The position numbers were made by a program, and so were the translations under genes. The notes under the pieces were generated by a model. That model saw nothing but the letters and a program-made list of their open reading frames with translations. It was not told the DNA's origin and searched no databases. Below, one piece after another: positions 15,815-24,805 of a stretch of DNA of 38,508 bases. The first letter of the stretch is position 1, and each line of letters opens with the position of its first letter. Origin of the DNA: Flavobacteriaceae bacterium (GTDB taxonomy: Bacteria; Bacteroidota; Bacteroidia; Flavobacteriales; Flavobacteriaceae). The stretch covers positions 1 to 38,508 of the forward strand of contig JAHEHF010000025.1 in the NCBI GenBank assembly GCA_024644745.1. The letters are read 5' to 3'.

Positions 15815-16953
15815 TCTTCCCGGCACTATTCATATGCATCATTTACAGTATTTTGATCCTGTATTTTGCAAAAGGATTCGATCTTTTAAAGGCTCCGTCA
15901 GTCGGAGAAAATTCAGCACAAACCCAATTCTCGATTTTGATCCCATTCAGGAATGAAGCAGATCAGCTTCCTGGGCTGTTGCAAAGTCTGGCTTCAATTG
16001 TATACCCGAAAAATAAAATGGAAATCATCCTGATCAATGACCAATCAGATGACGGTTTCGAACCCATCATCAATGATTTCATATCAAGACACAAAGACCT
16101 TCCCGTAAAATTGATCCACAGCAAGCCTGTCAGTTCATCTCCTAAAAAGGAGGCCTTAGAAAAAGGAATAAAGACAGCAATACACCCATGGATCATTACT
16201 ACGGATGCCGACTGCCTGGTACCCGTCAATTGGCTCAAGGCATTTGATACTTATATTGTTTTGGAAAAACCCAAAATGATTGCCGCACCCGTCACTTTTT
16301 TATCTGGTAAAGGAATGCTGCATCACTTTCAGCTTCTCGATTTTTTAAGTCTGCAAGGAGCCACCATGGGGAGTTTTGGCCTGAAAGGAAAGGGAAAGAC
16401 AAGGCCCTTTCTGTGTAACGGGGCAAATTTATGTTATGAGAAAAAAGCCTTTGCAGCGGTACAAGGATATGAAGGCAATCTCGACATCGCCAGCGGAGAC
16501 GACATTTTTCTGCTGGAAAAGATGTATGATACCTTCCCGGACCAAGTCGGGTTCATGAAATCTTCGGAGGCTATTGTAAAAACTTCCGGAGCAAAGAGTT
16601 GGAAAGAACTGTTCAAACAGCGTATCCGTTGGGCCTCAAAAACATCCTCTTACAGCAACAGCTTTGGAAAACTTGTGGGTTTGCTGGTTTTTGGCACCAA
16701 TACGACACTCATCCTTTTACTCGCATTATCCTTATATAACCGTTTTTCCTGGACACACTTAGGGCTTCTTTTTATCATAAAATTCAATGTAGATTTCCTT
16801 TTGTTGCATAAAACCGCTGTATTTTTTAATCAGAAAGACGTCTTAAGATTTTATTTCCTGTCAAGTATTTTGCATCCTTTTTATACTGTAACGGTGGTAC
16901 TTTTTTCCCTTAAAAAATCATACAGCTGGAAGGGTCGTAACTTTAAAAAATAA
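15811..16953 (+). CDS. Membrane glycosyltransferase, GT2 family
   Basis: The 380-residue protein has an N-terminal membrane segment, then a GT-A domain: FSILIPFRNEADQLPGLL, IILINDQSDDG, the DxD-like ITTDADCLVPVNWL, the acceptor region ASGDDIFLLEKM and the QRIRWASK (QxxRW) motif typical of processive GT2 enzymes. Two or three C-terminal membrane segments follow. It is translationally coupled by ATGA overlap to the preceding flippase-like gene. The sugar and acceptor cannot be deduced. Confidence 0.87.
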   Translation: MIFPALFICIIYSILILYFAKGFDLLKAPSVGENSAQTQFSILIPFRNEADQLPGLLQSLASIVYPKNKMEIILINDQSDDGFEPIINDFISRHKDLPVKLIHSKPVSSSPKKEALEKGIKTAIHPWIITTDADCLVPVNWLKAFDTYIVLEKPKMIAAPVTFLSGKGMLHHFQLLDFLSLQGATMGSFGLKGKGKTRPFLCNGANLCYEKKAFAAVQGYEGNLDIASGDDIFLLEKMYDTFPDQVGFMKSSEAIVKTSGAKSWKELFKQRIRWASKTSSYSNSFGKLVGLLVFGTNTTLILLLALSLYNRFSWTHLGLLFIIKFNVDFLLLHKTAVFFNQKDVLRFYFLSSILHPFYTVTVVLFSLKKSYSWKGRNFKK

Positions 16954-16957
16954 ATGT

Positions 16958-17443
16958 TTATCGCTTGTGAGAAACTACAATGGGCAATTTAAACATCGAA
17001 TTTACGGGAATTCCCCTTTTTAAAGAAGGTTGCACGGTAGCAGGCAACTCGGCAATACTTTGGTATAAAAGACTGTCCAGTTCAGGCAGTGCCTCCAAAA
17101 TATATTCACTTTTGTGTATTTCAGAAATCGATATTTTTCCTTCAGTGTCTACCAAAATATCGACCATCACGGTATCTCTGATATGCTCATCTGCCCCCAG
17201 CTCGATGTCAAGGGTAATTTTTTGAAGTTGTCTGATCAATTCCATCTCAAAACACAAATTCTGTTTCTCACTGGTGTCACAGTTATTGCAGTCCATAAAC
17301 AGGGGATATACATCAACCTCATGATAATCGATCACCGTGTCGATCGCAACTGTATTTCTTAGAGCCGTCCTTTTAGGTGATATAAAATCACAGGATATCG
17401 TTACCAAAAGAACGGATATGAGGATGACCAGCCTAAAAAACAT
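16958..17443 (-). CDS. Lipoprotein with TonB C-terminal-like domain
   Basis: The 161-residue product begins with a short signal and lipobox-like LLVTISCDF (cysteine near residue 18). Its second half resembles TonB C-terminal-like domains of Bacteroidota: DTVMVDILVDTEGKISISEIHKSEY, then LPATVQPSLKRGIPVNSMFKLPI. A Cys-containing segment FMDCNNCDTSEKQNLC sits between them. Without a proline-rich linker or membrane anchor it is unlikely to energise a transporter as classical TonB does. It is convergent with the GT2 gene. Confidence 0.65.
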   Translation of the reverse strand: MFFRLVILISVLLVTISCDFISPKRTALRNTVAIDTVIDYHEVDVYPLFMDCNNCDTSEKQNLCFEMELIRQLQKITLDIELGADEHIRDTVMVDILVDTEGKISISEIHKSEYILEALPELDSLLYQSIAELPATVQPSLKRGIPVNSMFKLPIVVSHKR

Positions 17444-17466
17444 TGTATTCGCTTATACCTTGTGAA

Positions 17467-17503
17467 TGTACAAATATTTTTGAAAAAGAAACTTTATTGT
17501 ACA
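17467..17503. repeat. Spaced inverted repeat upstream of the lipoprotein gene
   Basis: TGTACAA (17467-17473) and TTGTACA (17497-17503) are exact 7-base inverted arms with centres 30 bases apart, about three helical turns. They lie in the 268-base region between the divergent lipoprotein and DUF456 genes, which otherwise holds nothing I can identify as a gene. They might be an operator pair. Chance is possible in AT-rich DNA. Confidence 0.3.
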
Positions 17504-17711
17504 AAACTTGAACAAATTGTTAATACTATGTTTCGCCTTGTCAAATCGAATGAAAATGAAAGGACAATTTGCGCACAGGAACTGACTGATAAGAACAGGT
17601 AATCATCTGTAAAACAGAATCCCATCAGGACTTTTTCAATTGAATCTGAATTTCCTGAATACAAAAAAAGGCTTACCATGATATTTAGTATCTTTCGCTA
17701 AAATTAGGCCT

Positions 17712-18218
17712 GTGGATATATTTTGGCTCTTTTTGGGTTTGTGCATGATGATCCTCGGGGTCATTGGTTCAGTATTGCCGGTATTACCCGGTCCTATTAC
17801 GGGATGGTTCGGGCTCCTTATTTTGCATCTTACCGATGCGATACCCATGAATTATCAAATGCTCGGAATTACTTTTTTTGTCGCCCTGGTCATTTTTTTT
17901 CTTGACTATATCATTCCTGGTATGGGAACTAAAAAATTTGGAGGGAGCAAAAAAGGGGCCACCGGGGCCACTCTGGGCCTGGTAATCGGACTTATCGCAC
18001 CGATTCCTCTGGGCTTTGTCCTGGGCGCCTTTCTGGGTGCATTGATCGGAGAATTAATCAATGAGCCAAAAAATGTGAAACGCGCCCTTCGTTCGGCTTT
18101 TGGCTCCTTCATTGGTTTCCTCGCCTCAGCCACCATGAAACTCCTTGTAAGCCTTGTCTTTCTGGTTATCTTTGTCTATAAAGTCATCAGCCACTGGGAC
18201 GCAATAGCTGTGTTTTAA
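17712..18218 (+). CDS. DUF456 family membrane protein
   Basis: The 168-residue protein matches DUF456. It has the N-terminal segment LGLCMMILGVIGSVLPVLPGPITGWFGLLIL, a second membrane helix before DYIIPGMGTKKFGGSKKGATGATLG, then a glycine-rich region GLIAPIPLGFVLGAFLGALIGELI and a terminal helix. It starts with GTG. A near-consensus -7 box (TATCTTTC, 17689-17696) lies just upstream. Members have about 4-5 membrane segments and unknown function. Confidence 0.85.
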   Translation: MDIFWLFLGLCMMILGVIGSVLPVLPGPITGWFGLLILHLTDAIPMNYQMLGITFFVALVIFFLDYIIPGMGTKKFGGSKKGATGATLGLVIGLIAPIPLGFVLGAFLGALIGELINEPKNVKRALRSAFGSFIGFLASATMKLLVSLVFLVIFVYKVISHWDAIAVF

Positions 18219-18258
18219 TGAACAGACTTTTATCAGGTTTTTATCCAAACTAAAATTG

Positions 18259-18266
18259 TACTTTAG
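18259..18266 (+). promoter_or_regulatory. Candidate -7 box of the nickel transporter gene
   Basis: TACTTTAG matches five of the six fixed positions of TAnnTTTG. If used, transcription would start near 18270, about 42 bases before the TTG start. The palindrome at 18283-18298 would then lie downstream of the transcript start, a repressing position. This is speculative. Confidence 0.3.
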
Positions 18267-18282
18267 AATCTTCAATCAGCTT

Positions 18283-18298
18283 CCTGATGCTTATCAGG
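18283..18298. promoter_or_regulatory. Crp/Fnr-type palindrome upstream of the nickel transporter
   Basis: CCTGATgcttATCAGG is a perfect inverted repeat (6-base arms, 4-base spacer) containing the core TGAT-N4-ATCA typical of FNR/DNR-family sites. It shares its core and outer bases with the palindromes at 27761 and 33318. It is centred only 21 bases before the TTG start, so activation from the usual -41.5 position is not possible for that start. Confidence 0.6.
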
Positions 18299-18311
18299 GC
18301 ATAAAATTTTA

Positions 18312-19028
18312 TTGGTTTTGTACTTGCAGATCTCATTTCCGCTTTTCGCCGGACTACTCGCATCCATACTTCATGTGATCATGGGACCCGATCATCTTGC
18401 TGCGGTGATTCCTTTTGCGATAGAATCCAAAAGAAAGGCCTGGAAAATTGGTTTGTTCTGGGGGATTGGCCACATCTTTGGCATGGCTCTCATCGGATTT
18501 TTGTTTGTTTTGTTCAAGACCCTGATCCCTATTGAAAAAATATCAGGCTACAGCGAACAACTCGTGGGGCTCGTATTGATCATGATCGGGTTCTGGGCAT
18601 TTTACAGGATTTTTAAAAATGAACCCCAACACAAACACCTGCACATCCACAGCGAAAACAATCCGATGATCCACAAGCACCCTCATGAACACGAGAAAAA
18701 CAGTTCGCATGAGCACCAGCATCAAAAGAAAGAGAAACAGGGGCTTATCACCTCATTTTCAATTGGAATTCTGCACGGGCTGGCCGGCATCGCTCATTTC
18801 ATCCTTTTTATTCCCATCCTGGGTTTTGAAGACAATTTTGACGCCTCAATTTATATCCTGGGATTTATTATCGGAATCATCATTGCCATGACACTTTTTT
18901 CCGCAATCATGGGCAGTATCTCGAGCTTTGCCAAGAATGAGCACAACCAGACCCTGTTCAAAGGGATCAGACTGGCAGGAGGTATATTTGCCGTAATCAT
19001 AGGAATTTACTGGATGGTTGGCATCTAA
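18312..19028 (+). CDS. Nickel (cobalt) transporter, NicO/UreH-like family, with His-rich loop
   Basis: The 238-residue protein has about six membrane segments. It has the metal-transport signature HVIMGPDHLAAVIPFA in the first segment, WGIGHIFGMAL in the second, and ILHGLAGIAHFILF after the cytoplasmic loop. That loop (about residues 98-145) holds 11 histidines in HKHLHIH, IHKHPHEH and HEHQH clusters and could store or sense metal. The likely job is Ni2+ import for the two hydrogenases encoded next door. The start is TTG at 18312. TTGs at 18318 and 18324 are alternatives, and no ATG fits before the first motif. It is convergent with hypE. Confidence 0.82.
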   Translation: MVLYLQISFPLFAGLLASILHVIMGPDHLAAVIPFAIESKRKAWKIGLFWGIGHIFGMALIGFLFVLFKTLIPIEKISGYSEQLVGLVLIMIGFWAFYRIFKNEPQHKHLHIHSENNPMIHKHPHEHEKNSSHEHQHQKKEKQGLITSFSIGILHGLAGIAHFILFIPILGFEDNFDASIYILGFIIGIIIAMTLFSAIMGSISSFAKNEHNQTLFKGIRLAGGIFAVIIGIYWMVGI

Positions 19029-19046
19029 GGTCCTATACTATTTATG

Positions 19047-20072
19047 TCAGCATATTCTGGGTAATTGCTCCCCTATCAAAGGGCTTACCATGCGTTTCCC
19101 ACCAATGCTGCTTTGCATCACTACTTTACCGGGATGATCCAGGGTGACTGTGCCGATGCATTTTGCGTTGATTCCCTTGGGATCCTTTTTCATTTCAGCC
19201 AGAAAGTCCTCTTCTGCATCTGCCGACACAATGCTTATAAAAACCCCTTCATTTGCGACGAACAAAGGATCCAGGCCCAGCATTTCACAAGCCGCGGCCA
19301 CCTGCTTTTCAATGGGAATATCGTTTTCCCGGATACTGATCCCCATTCCGGTATCACCGGCAATTTCAGACAACACGCTAGCCACACCTCCACGCGTGGG
19401 ATCTCTGAACAAATGGATCTTTTCGCCGAATTTATCCAGCAAATTCATAGCCAGAAAATTGACATTGGTCGTGTCACTTACAATAGAAGATTCAAAATCA
19501 AGTCCTTCCCTCTGCGACATGATGGCCATTCCGTGCTGGGCAATAAAACCATTAACAAAGATCTTGTCTCCTTCTTTGATATTCTGGCTTGAAATATTGG
19601 CTTTAAGGTGCACCTGACCAAAACCCGTAGTATTGATAAATATCTTGTCTCCCTTTCCTCTTTCCACAACCTTTGTGTCACCGGTTATGATCTGTACCCC
19701 GCTCTCATCCGCTGCTGCTTTAACCGCTCTGACAATCTCGATAAAGTCGTCCATCTTCAGCCCTTCTTCCACAATAAAGGCCAAAGAAATGTATTTTGGT
19801 ATGGCCCCGCACATGGCAACATCGTTCACGGTTCCGTTAACTGCGAGTTCTCCGATATTTCCTCCTTTGAAAAAAACCGGAGAGATCACGAAGCTATCCG
19901 TTGAAACCGCCATGTCACCATTGAATCTGACGATGGCCCCGTCGTGTTTTTGATTCAAAAAAGGGTTGTCAAAGGTTGAAAAAATTATTTTATCCAGCAG
20001 GTCCCTGGTCATGATTCCTCCGCTGCCGTGGCCAAGGTTGATCTTGTCAAAATTTAAGCCTTTTGCCTCCAT
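19047..20072 (-). CDS. hypE: HypE, carbamoyl dehydratase for hydrogenase cyanide ligand
   Basis: The 341-residue protein is full length. It has the PurM-like N-terminal start NLGHGSGGIMTRDLL, the segments GAIPKYISLAFIVEEGL and ITGDTKVVERGKGDKIFINTTG, the ATP-binding DPTRGGVASVLSEIA, and the diagnostic C-terminal PRIC. Its last-residue cysteine accepts the carbamoyl group from HypF and is dehydrated to thiocyanate. It is the last gene of the minus-strand hydrogenase run, 3 bases after hypD. It serves both hydrogenases, since no second copy is present here. Confidence 0.96.
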   Translation of the reverse strand: MEAKGLNFDKINLGHGSGGIMTRDLLDKIIFSTFDNPFLNQKHDGAIVRFNGDMAVSTDSFVISPVFFKGGNIGELAVNGTVNDVAMCGAIPKYISLAFIVEEGLKMDDFIEIVRAVKAAADESGVQIITGDTKVVERGKGDKIFINTTGFGQVHLKANISSQNIKEGDKIFVNGFIAQHGMAIMSQREGLDFESSIVSDTTNVNFLAMNLLDKFGEKIHLFRDPTRGGVASVLSEIAGDTGMGISIRENDIPIEKQVAAACEMLGLDPLFVANEGVFISIVSADAEEDFLAEMKKDPKGINAKCIGTVTLDHPGKVVMQSSIGGKRMVSPLIGEQLPRIC

Positions 20073-20075
20073 ATT

Positions 20076-21167
20076 TTATAGCATTGAATGTTCAGAAAAA
20101 TTGTAATAAGCACTGCATGCTCCTTCAGAAGAAACCATGGGGGCACCAAGAGGATTCGCAGGAGAGCATTTCTTTCCGAATTCAGGACATTCAATCGGTT
20201 TTTTAAGACCTTTTAAAACGTCTCCTGCCATGCAAAACGGATTTTCCGCTACCCTGATGCTATCGATTCCGAATCTGTGTTCAGCATCATAATCTTTGAA
20301 TTCTGGAGTGATCTTATATCCGCTGTTCGGAATATTTCCAATACCCCTCCACTCGCGGTCACCTACTTCAAATACCCTTTGAATGACTTTAATGGCTTCA
20401 GGGTTTCCCCCTTCTTTCACTACCCTGGTATACTGGTTTTGTACCCTGGCATCTCCCCTTTCCAACTGATCCACCGCCATCTGGATCCCCTGTACGAGAT
20501 CGAGGGGCTCAAATCCGGTTATGATGATGGGTAACTTATACTTTTCTACCAAAGGATGGTATTCTTTGTAGCCCATAATGGCGCATACATGACCGGCCCC
20601 CAAAAATGCATTGATACTGTTAAATTCATCAGCTAATATCGCTTCCATGGCAGGAGGAACGAGCACGTGTGAAACCAGGATTGAATAATTGCTGAGTCCT
20701 TCCTTTTGAGCGTGCAGCACGGATAAGGCATTGGCAGGAGCCGTTGTTTCAAATCCAACGGCAAAAAACACGACTTCTTTATCCGGGTTATCTCTTGCAA
20801 TATTAACGGCTTCAAGGGGCGAATACAAGATCCTCAGGTCGCCTCCTGATGCCTTGGCCTCCAGCAAACTTTTTTTGCTTCCGGGAACGCGAATCATGTC
20901 CCCAAACGAACAAACCACAACACCTTGATCAAGCAGTTCAATGGCCTTGTCTATAAGGCTTAAAGGGGTAACACAAACAGGACAGCCAGGACCGTGAATC
21001 ATTCTGATCTTTTCAGGTAATAAATCTAAAAGACCGTTCTTCACCAGACCGTGGGTCTGCCCACCACAGATCTCCATGATGTTCCATGGCCTTGTAACTG
21101 ATCTTTCAATCTGTTTCAACACCCTTTGAGTGGCTTCGATATTTCTGTATTCACTTAGATATTTCAT
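20076..21167 (-). CDS. hypD: HypD, Fe(CN)2CO assembly scaffold
   Basis: The 363-residue protein has the invariant motifs of HypD: EICGGQTHG (Cys34), HGPGCPVCVTP (Cys62, Cys65), FFAVGFETTAP, and the C-terminal GKKCSPANPLGAPMVSSEGACSAYYNF containing [4Fe-4S] ligands. HypD with HypC carries the iron while CN- and CO are added. It lies between hypF (43 bases upstream) and hypE (3 bases downstream). Confidence 0.96.
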   Translation of the reverse strand: MKYLSEYRNIEATQRVLKQIERSVTRPWNIMEICGGQTHGLVKNGLLDLLPEKIRMIHGPGCPVCVTPLSLIDKAIELLDQGVVVCSFGDMIRVPGSKKSLLEAKASGGDLRILYSPLEAVNIARDNPDKEVVFFAVGFETTAPANALSVLHAQKEGLSNYSILVSHVLVPPAMEAILADEFNSINAFLGAGHVCAIMGYKEYHPLVEKYKLPIIITGFEPLDLVQGIQMAVDQLERGDARVQNQYTRVVKEGGNPEAIKVIQRVFEVGDREWRGIGNIPNSGYKITPEFKDYDAEHRFGIDSIRVAENPFCMAGDVLKGLKKPIECPEFGKKCSPANPLGAPMVSSEGACSAYYNFSEHSML

Positions 21168-21210
21168 TGGAAATCCATCATTTGGTATCTTTTCGGATCA
21201 AGCTCCTTGC

Positions 21211-23496
21211 TCATGATCCCCTTTTATCGGGCATACAATTCAGATAGTACATCAGCTGTCCGTAAGAAATATTTTCATCATTAGGAGCTAAGTTACGGTT
21301 AAAATATAATTCGAAACGGTTATTGGAAATATCTTTTAGCATGTCGACCAGGGTGGTATTTTGAAATACGCCCCCGCTCAAAGCAATCTTTTTTATTTTT
21401 TTGTTGGATGCAATGTCTGTGACAAGTGTTGCGAGGGTAAACAAAAAATTCAGAATGATCTTTTCCTTTTCCTCCCCTCTCAGAAAGTCCTGATAAAGAT
21501 GCTTCCACAAGGTTGCTGTGCAAACCCTATCACCATCCCCAACCCTGTAATATGCCTTACAATGATCCAAATGTTCATACCGCACCTTGTTTTCAAGTAT
21601 GATCGCAGCTTCACCTTCATAAGTATTGATGTCGCAAAGGTCCAACAGAGAGGCCACGGCGTCAAAGAGCCTTCCGACAGAAGAAGTTTGAAGTGTATTG
21701 GATTTCTTGACCGATCGATAGATTTCCAGCTCCTGCCGGGTAAATTTCTGATGCAAAACATCCTCTGCTGCATCGTCGATCAAGGAGAATAAAGACAACC
21801 TGGGTTCTCGTGCCATCTTATCTCCTGCCAGCCAGTTGAAATATTCAAAATGCGTCAATCGTGCTATTTTTTTATTCTGATAAACAAAGAATTCACCGCC
21901 CCAGATCTGATCATCCTCCCCGTATCCGGTTCCATCCCAAACCACGCCAAGCACGGGTTCTTTCATGTCAAACATTCCATATTCGCCCAAAACAGATGCA
22001 AAATGGGCTTTGTGATGTTGTATACTCCACAGTTCAGAATGGTACTTCAATGACAATTCATGCCCTAAACGTGTACTGTTGTAAGCCGGATGTTTATCGA
22101 CCAGAATGACCTCCGGTTCCTGTTCAAAGATGGCACACATGTTATTTGCTGTCTGAACATATCGCTCGTAAACATCGTACTGATCCAGATTCCCCAAATA
22201 CTGGCTGATGTAAAGAAAATCATTTGGTATAAACGACAAGGTGCTTTTTAAATGACTCCCCATGGCCAGGATCTTTTGAGGGGATGCAGCCTTAAAATCC
22301 ATAAAATTTGGTGCAAATCCCCTGGAGCGTCTGAACATGATATGCTGGCCATTTTTAAAACTGTATTTGACTACTGAATCATCCTGTGGATTTGCAATAG
22401 AAAGATTGTGGTGCAAAAGGTAATCTGTCAGCCCGGAGAGCCATGCTTTGGCATCTTCTTTGTTACTGACAATGGGGCTTCCATGAATATTGCCGCTTGT
22501 GGCCACAACCGGCCCTGAAAGTTCTGCTGACAATAATTGCAAAATCCCGGTGTAGGGCAACATTACGCCAATTTGAGAAAGCTTTGGGGCCAGGGATTCC
22601 AAAGCGAGATTTGATTGAATCCCACGACTTGATAAAATGACAATCGGTTTCTCAGTTGACATCAAAGTCATACGCTGGTCCATGTTCACATCCAGCTCCT
22701 TTTCTAACATTTCAATTGACGGATACAACACAGCGAATGGTTTTTCCGGTCTTTTTTTTAAGGTTCTCAGCCTTTCTATCACAGCAGGATTGGTTGCATC
22801 ACAGCAGATCAAATAACCACCGGTATTTTTTATTGCAATGATCTTTCCCTGTTCTATCAGTTCGCTCATTTTTTTAAAGATCGAATCTCCGGTGACAGGA
22901 ACAATTCCATCCTGAACATGCTCAAGCTCGAGATCAATGCCGCAATCAGGGCAGGTATTGGTTTGAGAATGAAATCTTCTGTCGGCAGGGTCTTCATATT
23001 CCTCCCTGCAAGGGTCGCACATCTTAAAATTTTTCAATGTGGTATTGCCTCTTTCAAAAGGGAAAGTATTGGTAATGGCCCAGCGCGGACCGCAGTTTAC
23101 ACAAGTGGTAAAGGGATATGAAAACCTTCTGTTCCTCTGGTCTGAAATTTCACTTTTACAGGCATCGCACAGGGCAAAATCAGGGGTAAGTGCCAAATTT
23201 AATTTTTGGTTCTTCTCTGATGGTACGATCCTGAAATCTTCAAATGCAAGCTTTTCTATTTCCTGCAGGTCGTGACTTTGAATCTGCGCCATTGGTGGCG
23301 GGCGCTTTACAAGAGATTCACAAAAATCATGGACCGCAGGTTCTGCCCCGGTGAGTAAAATCAATACGCCCTCTTCATTGTTGGAAACATATCCTGTAAG
23401 TCCCAGCTGATTGGCCAAAACATATACAAAGGGTCTGAAACCTACCCCCTGAACACGCCCCTTCAGGATCATTTTGTATGTGCAGTGTTTTACCAA
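21211..23496 (-). CDS. hypF: HypF, carbamoyltransferase
   Basis: The 761-residue protein has all four HypF modules. They are the acylphosphatase domain (LKGRVQGVGFRPFVY, about residues 10-95), two Cx2C-x18-Cx2C zinc motifs (CDACKSE...CVNCG and CDPCREE...CPDCG, about 110-185), a YrdC-like domain (about 205-395) and a Kae1-like domain with IQHHKAHFASVLGE and the terminal ALSGGVFQNT. It makes carbamoyl-adenylate and transfers it to HypE. The start at 23496 is TTG. An ATG at 23472 would clip the first strand of the acylphosphatase fold, so TTG is preferred with moderate certainty. Confidence 0.95.
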   Translation of the reverse strand: MVKHCTYKMILKGRVQGVGFRPFVYVLANQLGLTGYVSNNEEGVLILLTGAEPAVHDFCESLVKRPPPMAQIQSHDLQEIEKLAFEDFRIVPSEKNQKLNLALTPDFALCDACKSEISDQRNRRFSYPFTTCVNCGPRWAITNTFPFERGNTTLKNFKMCDPCREEYEDPADRRFHSQTNTCPDCGIDLELEHVQDGIVPVTGDSIFKKMSELIEQGKIIAIKNTGGYLICCDATNPAVIERLRTLKKRPEKPFAVLYPSIEMLEKELDVNMDQRMTLMSTEKPIVILSSRGIQSNLALESLAPKLSQIGVMLPYTGILQLLSAELSGPVVATSGNIHGSPIVSNKEDAKAWLSGLTDYLLHHNLSIANPQDDSVVKYSFKNGQHIMFRRSRGFAPNFMDFKAASPQKILAMGSHLKSTLSFIPNDFLYISQYLGNLDQYDVYERYVQTANNMCAIFEQEPEVILVDKHPAYNSTRLGHELSLKYHSELWSIQHHKAHFASVLGEYGMFDMKEPVLGVVWDGTGYGEDDQIWGGEFFVYQNKKIARLTHFEYFNWLAGDKMAREPRLSLFSLIDDAAEDVLHQKFTRQELEIYRSVKKSNTLQTSSVGRLFDAVASLLDLCDINTYEGEAAIILENKVRYEHLDHCKAYYRVGDGDRVCTATLWKHLYQDFLRGEEKEKIILNFLFTLATLVTDIASNKKIKKIALSGGVFQNTTLVDMLKDISNNRFELYFNRNLAPNDENISYGQLMYYLNCMPDKRGS

Positions 23497-23526
23497 TATG
23501 GATTTAAAGAAAGTACTGCAACGAAG

Positions 23527-24060
23527 TTAAACATTTCTAGTTTGCAGTTCCATGGTCAGATTCATGATCTGTTCAATTGCTTCAGGTATGGCTTCCTTTA
23601 CCTTTGGAGACAGTTCAAGTGTCATCGGCTTCATTTCTTTTATGGAAATCGTAAAAAGGTACATTTCAGGTTTCGAGTCCATAAGATAAACCGACTCGAT
23701 CAGGTCCTTCAGACCAACATCATGAACACTGAGGGCAGAAGGAAAATCGGCGGCAAATTTAGGCTTGATCAGTGTAATGGTTCCCTCCTCTTTGCCATCC
23801 ATGGTGGCATCCACAAAAATAATTCGGCCATAGGCTTCAAAGCAGCTGAGCAACAAGAAACCCCCGGTACCTCCATCCAAAATGTCTATATTTTCCGGTA
23901 AATCCTTTTTGGTCATTTCCTGGATAAGCTGAACACCAACCCCTTCATCGCCCATGAGATAATTTCCTATACCCAGAATAAGCGTACAGGCTGATTTGTT
24001 CTTTTCAAAAAAGAATGCGTCACTACTGACAGCTATTGAAGCTCTTTCTTCATTCATCAT
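23527..24060 (-). CDS. Hydrogenase maturation endopeptidase (HyaD/HybD/HupD family) for the uptake enzyme
   Basis: The 177-residue protein has the family motifs LILGIGNYLMGDEGVGV (Glu39, Ni ligand), DGGTGGFLLLSCFEAYGRIIFVDATMDG (Asp) and SVHDVGLKDLI (His). It should remove the C-terminal tail of the group 1 large subunit after nickel insertion. A 24-residue N-terminal extension precedes the usual start of the fold. It lies 8 bases after the cytochrome gene in the same run. A second, different protease is encoded beside hoxH, which fits one protease per large subunit. Confidence 0.92.
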   Translation of the reverse strand: MMNEERASIAVSSDAFFFEKNKSACTLILGIGNYLMGDEGVGVQLIQEMTKKDLPENIDILDGGTGGFLLLSCFEAYGRIIFVDATMDGKEEGTITLIKPKFAADFPSALSVHDVGLKDLIESVYLMDSKPEMYLFTISIKEMKPMTLELSPKVKEAIPEAIEQIMNLTMELQTRNV

Positions 24061-24068
24061 AATTTTAT

Positions 24069-24788
24069 CTAAATATGTTTACCTTTTTTTAAACGTTCCT
24101 TTCTGACAAATTTATACCCGCTGATCATAGAGGATGATTCTCCCCTGCCCTCGAGCCAGTCATGGTAAAAAACCAGGTAAACATGAACAAGTGTGAATAT
24201 GACAAATAACCAGGTGGCCAGATGGTGTATGAATCGGGTGGTCATCTCATCGCCTATCAGGTAAGGCACCCAGGAAAATAATTTAGGCAACCACCATCCG
24301 GATGTTGGAGCATAGAGTCCAAAGCCCGTAAATATCTGAACCAAGGCTAATAAGAACAAAAGGATATAAGATAATGATGCCAGATAGTTATGGCCCACAC
24401 TAATATTCTTAAGGACTTGCTTTTCTTCATTTTGCACCAGTATATCTATCTTAAGAACGTGTTTAATGTTCTCCCATTGCTTTTTCTTCAAAGGAATGAA
24501 GGCCCTCCAACTGGAATAATAATTTCCATTAAATGCCCAATAAATTCTTACCACAAAATTGAGAAGAAACACATAGGCTGTAATAAAATGAATCATTCTG
24601 ACCGTACCAAACCAGTAGGAATCTACTGCCTCAGCTGTAGACATCAGGACCGGGGGATTAGCAATAATTAAACCTGTTATAGCCAATACCAAGATGCAGA
24701 ATGCATTCAACCAGTGAAAAATCCTGACAGGAAGTTCCCAAACAAGAACCCTTTTAAAGTCATAAGTTTTACTCAAATAGCTATTCAT
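24069..24788 (-). CDS. Ni/Fe-hydrogenase b-type cytochrome subunit
   Basis: The 239-residue protein has four membrane segments with histidines placed as in HupC/HyaC diheme cytochromes: RIFHWLNAFCILVLAITG, MIHFITAYVFLLNFVVRIYW, YILLFLLALVQIFTGFGLY and FIHHLATWLFVIFTLVHVYLVFYHD. The ending GRGESSSMISGYKFVRKE is typical of the family. It anchors the periplasmic hydrogenase and passes electrons to quinone. It lies 17 bases after the large-subunit gene. Confidence 0.94.
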   Translation of the reverse strand: MNSYLSKTYDFKRVLVWELPVRIFHWLNAFCILVLAITGLIIANPPVLMSTAEAVDSYWFGTVRMIHFITAYVFLLNFVVRIYWAFNGNYYSSWRAFIPLKKKQWENIKHVLKIDILVQNEEKQVLKNISVGHNYLASLSYILLFLLALVQIFTGFGLYAPTSGWWLPKLFSWVPYLIGDEMTTRFIHHLATWLFVIFTLVHVYLVFYHDWLEGRGESSSMISGYKFVRKERLKKGKHI

Positions 24789-24805
24789 AGTTTTTGATGA
24801 TTTAA

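Noticed and set aside
17494-17679. 61-codon minus-strand frame in the lipoprotein/DUF456 intergenic region
   Set aside because: Composition is not protein-like, it has no neighbour linkage, and it would overlap the inverted repeat. No evidence for translation.
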